NCBI GenBank assembly: GCA_023213395.1
Contig: CM041465.1
Location: forward strand, 159,533,741-159,597,740
DNA: 64,000 nt
Source: Cycas panzhihuaensis
Lineage: Eukaryota; Cycadophyta
Reading direction: 5' to 3'
The notes under the pieces were generated by a model, which worked only from the letters and a program-made list of their open reading frames with translations, was not told the DNA's origin and ran no database searches. This document shows, one piece after another, positions 63,606 to 64,000 of the stretch (position 1 is its first letter; every line of letters starts with the position of its first letter). A program made the position numbers and the translations under genes.

Positions 63606-63619
63606 AGTCCCCTCCCCTA
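63606..63619 (-). other. Polypurine tract, element I
   Basis: The minus strand reads TAGGGGAGGGGACT, between the pol end and the LTR. Confidence 0.8.
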
Positions 63620-64000
63620 AGATGTCAAGTCCTCAAGGCAGGTGAGATGCGGGTGCTTTTTGACAAGCTCATCAGACTCCCAAGTTACTTCATCAGAGGT
63701 GCAGCCTGTCAACTGTATCAAATATTATGAAATGGACCAATTCTGGAGACGTCGTTGTCTGGTAGCTAGGATACGTTCTGGAGGTATGGATAAGGTTTGC
63801 TCTTCATCCAAAATTGGGAGGGTTGTCTAGGGAGTATGGGTTTTACTTAGACACTTCCGAATGCAGGAGACATGAAAAACATTATGGATGTTTGTGGTGG
63901 GGGGAAGGTCGAGAGCATATGCAACATCACCAATACATTTAAGGACTTTATAGGGGCTATAATATTGAGGGCTAAGTTTGTGGTTCTTATGATGGCAAAG
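63620..64000 (-). pseudogene. Gypsy integrase C-terminus with chromodomain-like end, element I
   Basis: One minus-strand frame from the window edge reads KLSPQYYSPYKVLKCIGDVA, YALDLPPTTNIHNVFHVSC, IRKCLS, then a TAG, LPILDEEQTLSIPPERIL, TRQRRLQN, a stop, and DEVTWESDELVKKHPHL, CLEDLTS. These are the GPF/Y-like module (K-L-S-P-x-Y-x-G-P-Y; Gly is Ser here) and a degenerate chromodomain with the E-x-TWE motif of chromoviruses. The domain guides integration to chromatin marks. Only two stops: a comparatively young copy that continues beyond the window. Confidence 0.88.

Overview
This window is repeat-rich, AT-rich DNA from a land plant, most likely a seed plant with a very large genome. A gymnosperm would fit, but the sequence alone does not prove it. 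The evidence is the element types (Ty1/copia and Ty3/gypsy LTR retrotransposons primed by initiator-Met tRNA, and a plant L1-type LINE with a C-terminal RNase H) and two recognisable plant gene fragments (a BAHD acyltransferase and a WNK kinase). I found no intact host gene, no rRNA or tRNA gene, no CRISPR array and no prokaryotic operon. Nearly every coding stretch is a decayed transposon reading frame.

Layout. 1-2104: 5' part of a Ty1/copia element (A, minus). 2819-8091: a copia-like element (B, minus) that keeps both LTRs and a 5-bp target-site duplication (AAACT). It has lost nearly all coding capacity and carries a 987-bp tandem duplication and a nested solo LTR (4360-5008). 8461-8742: a solo copia LTR. 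10091-10273: an RNase H relic. 10575-16985: a nearly complete LINE with ORF1, ORF2 and a short A tail. 17349-42021: a three-level nest. The outer copia element C (plus) is split by copia element D (minus, 23277-39727, duplication GTATC), which is itself split by gypsy element E (minus, 27016-34063, duplication TCGGT/TCAGT). 42841-52400: two strongly decayed gypsy pol remnants (F and G, minus). 52860-55227: a pair of LTR-plus-polypurine-tract repeats. 55600-62400: a gypsy element H (plus) with a long leader, gag and protease. 63000-64000: the 3' end of another gypsy element I (minus) with an integrase C-terminus and chromodomain-like region.

The most unusual part is the stretch of element D between its gag (ending near 35019) and its primer-binding site (39267-39277). 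A copia leader is normally short; here it is about 4.2 kb. It contains a 1.9-kb AT-dinucleotide tract and then host gene pieces lying head to tail on the plus strand, antisense to the element: an unidentified exon-like piece (38101-38337), a BAHD acyltransferase C-terminus with its DFGWG motif (about 38340-38738), and a WNK kinase piece running from the kinase C-lobe into the OSR1-like C-terminal domain (about 38817-39265). The WNK similarity stops within a base or two of the primer-binding site. That is the signature expected of host-gene transduplication by a retrotransposon.

Timing from nesting: C inserted first, D then landed in the integrase/RT linker of C, and E then landed near the gag zinc knuckle of D. 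Premature stops in the LINE are almost all TAG, which suggests decay by deamination of methylated CAG (CHG) sites. All identifications come from reading motifs by eye; no alignments or database searches were run.
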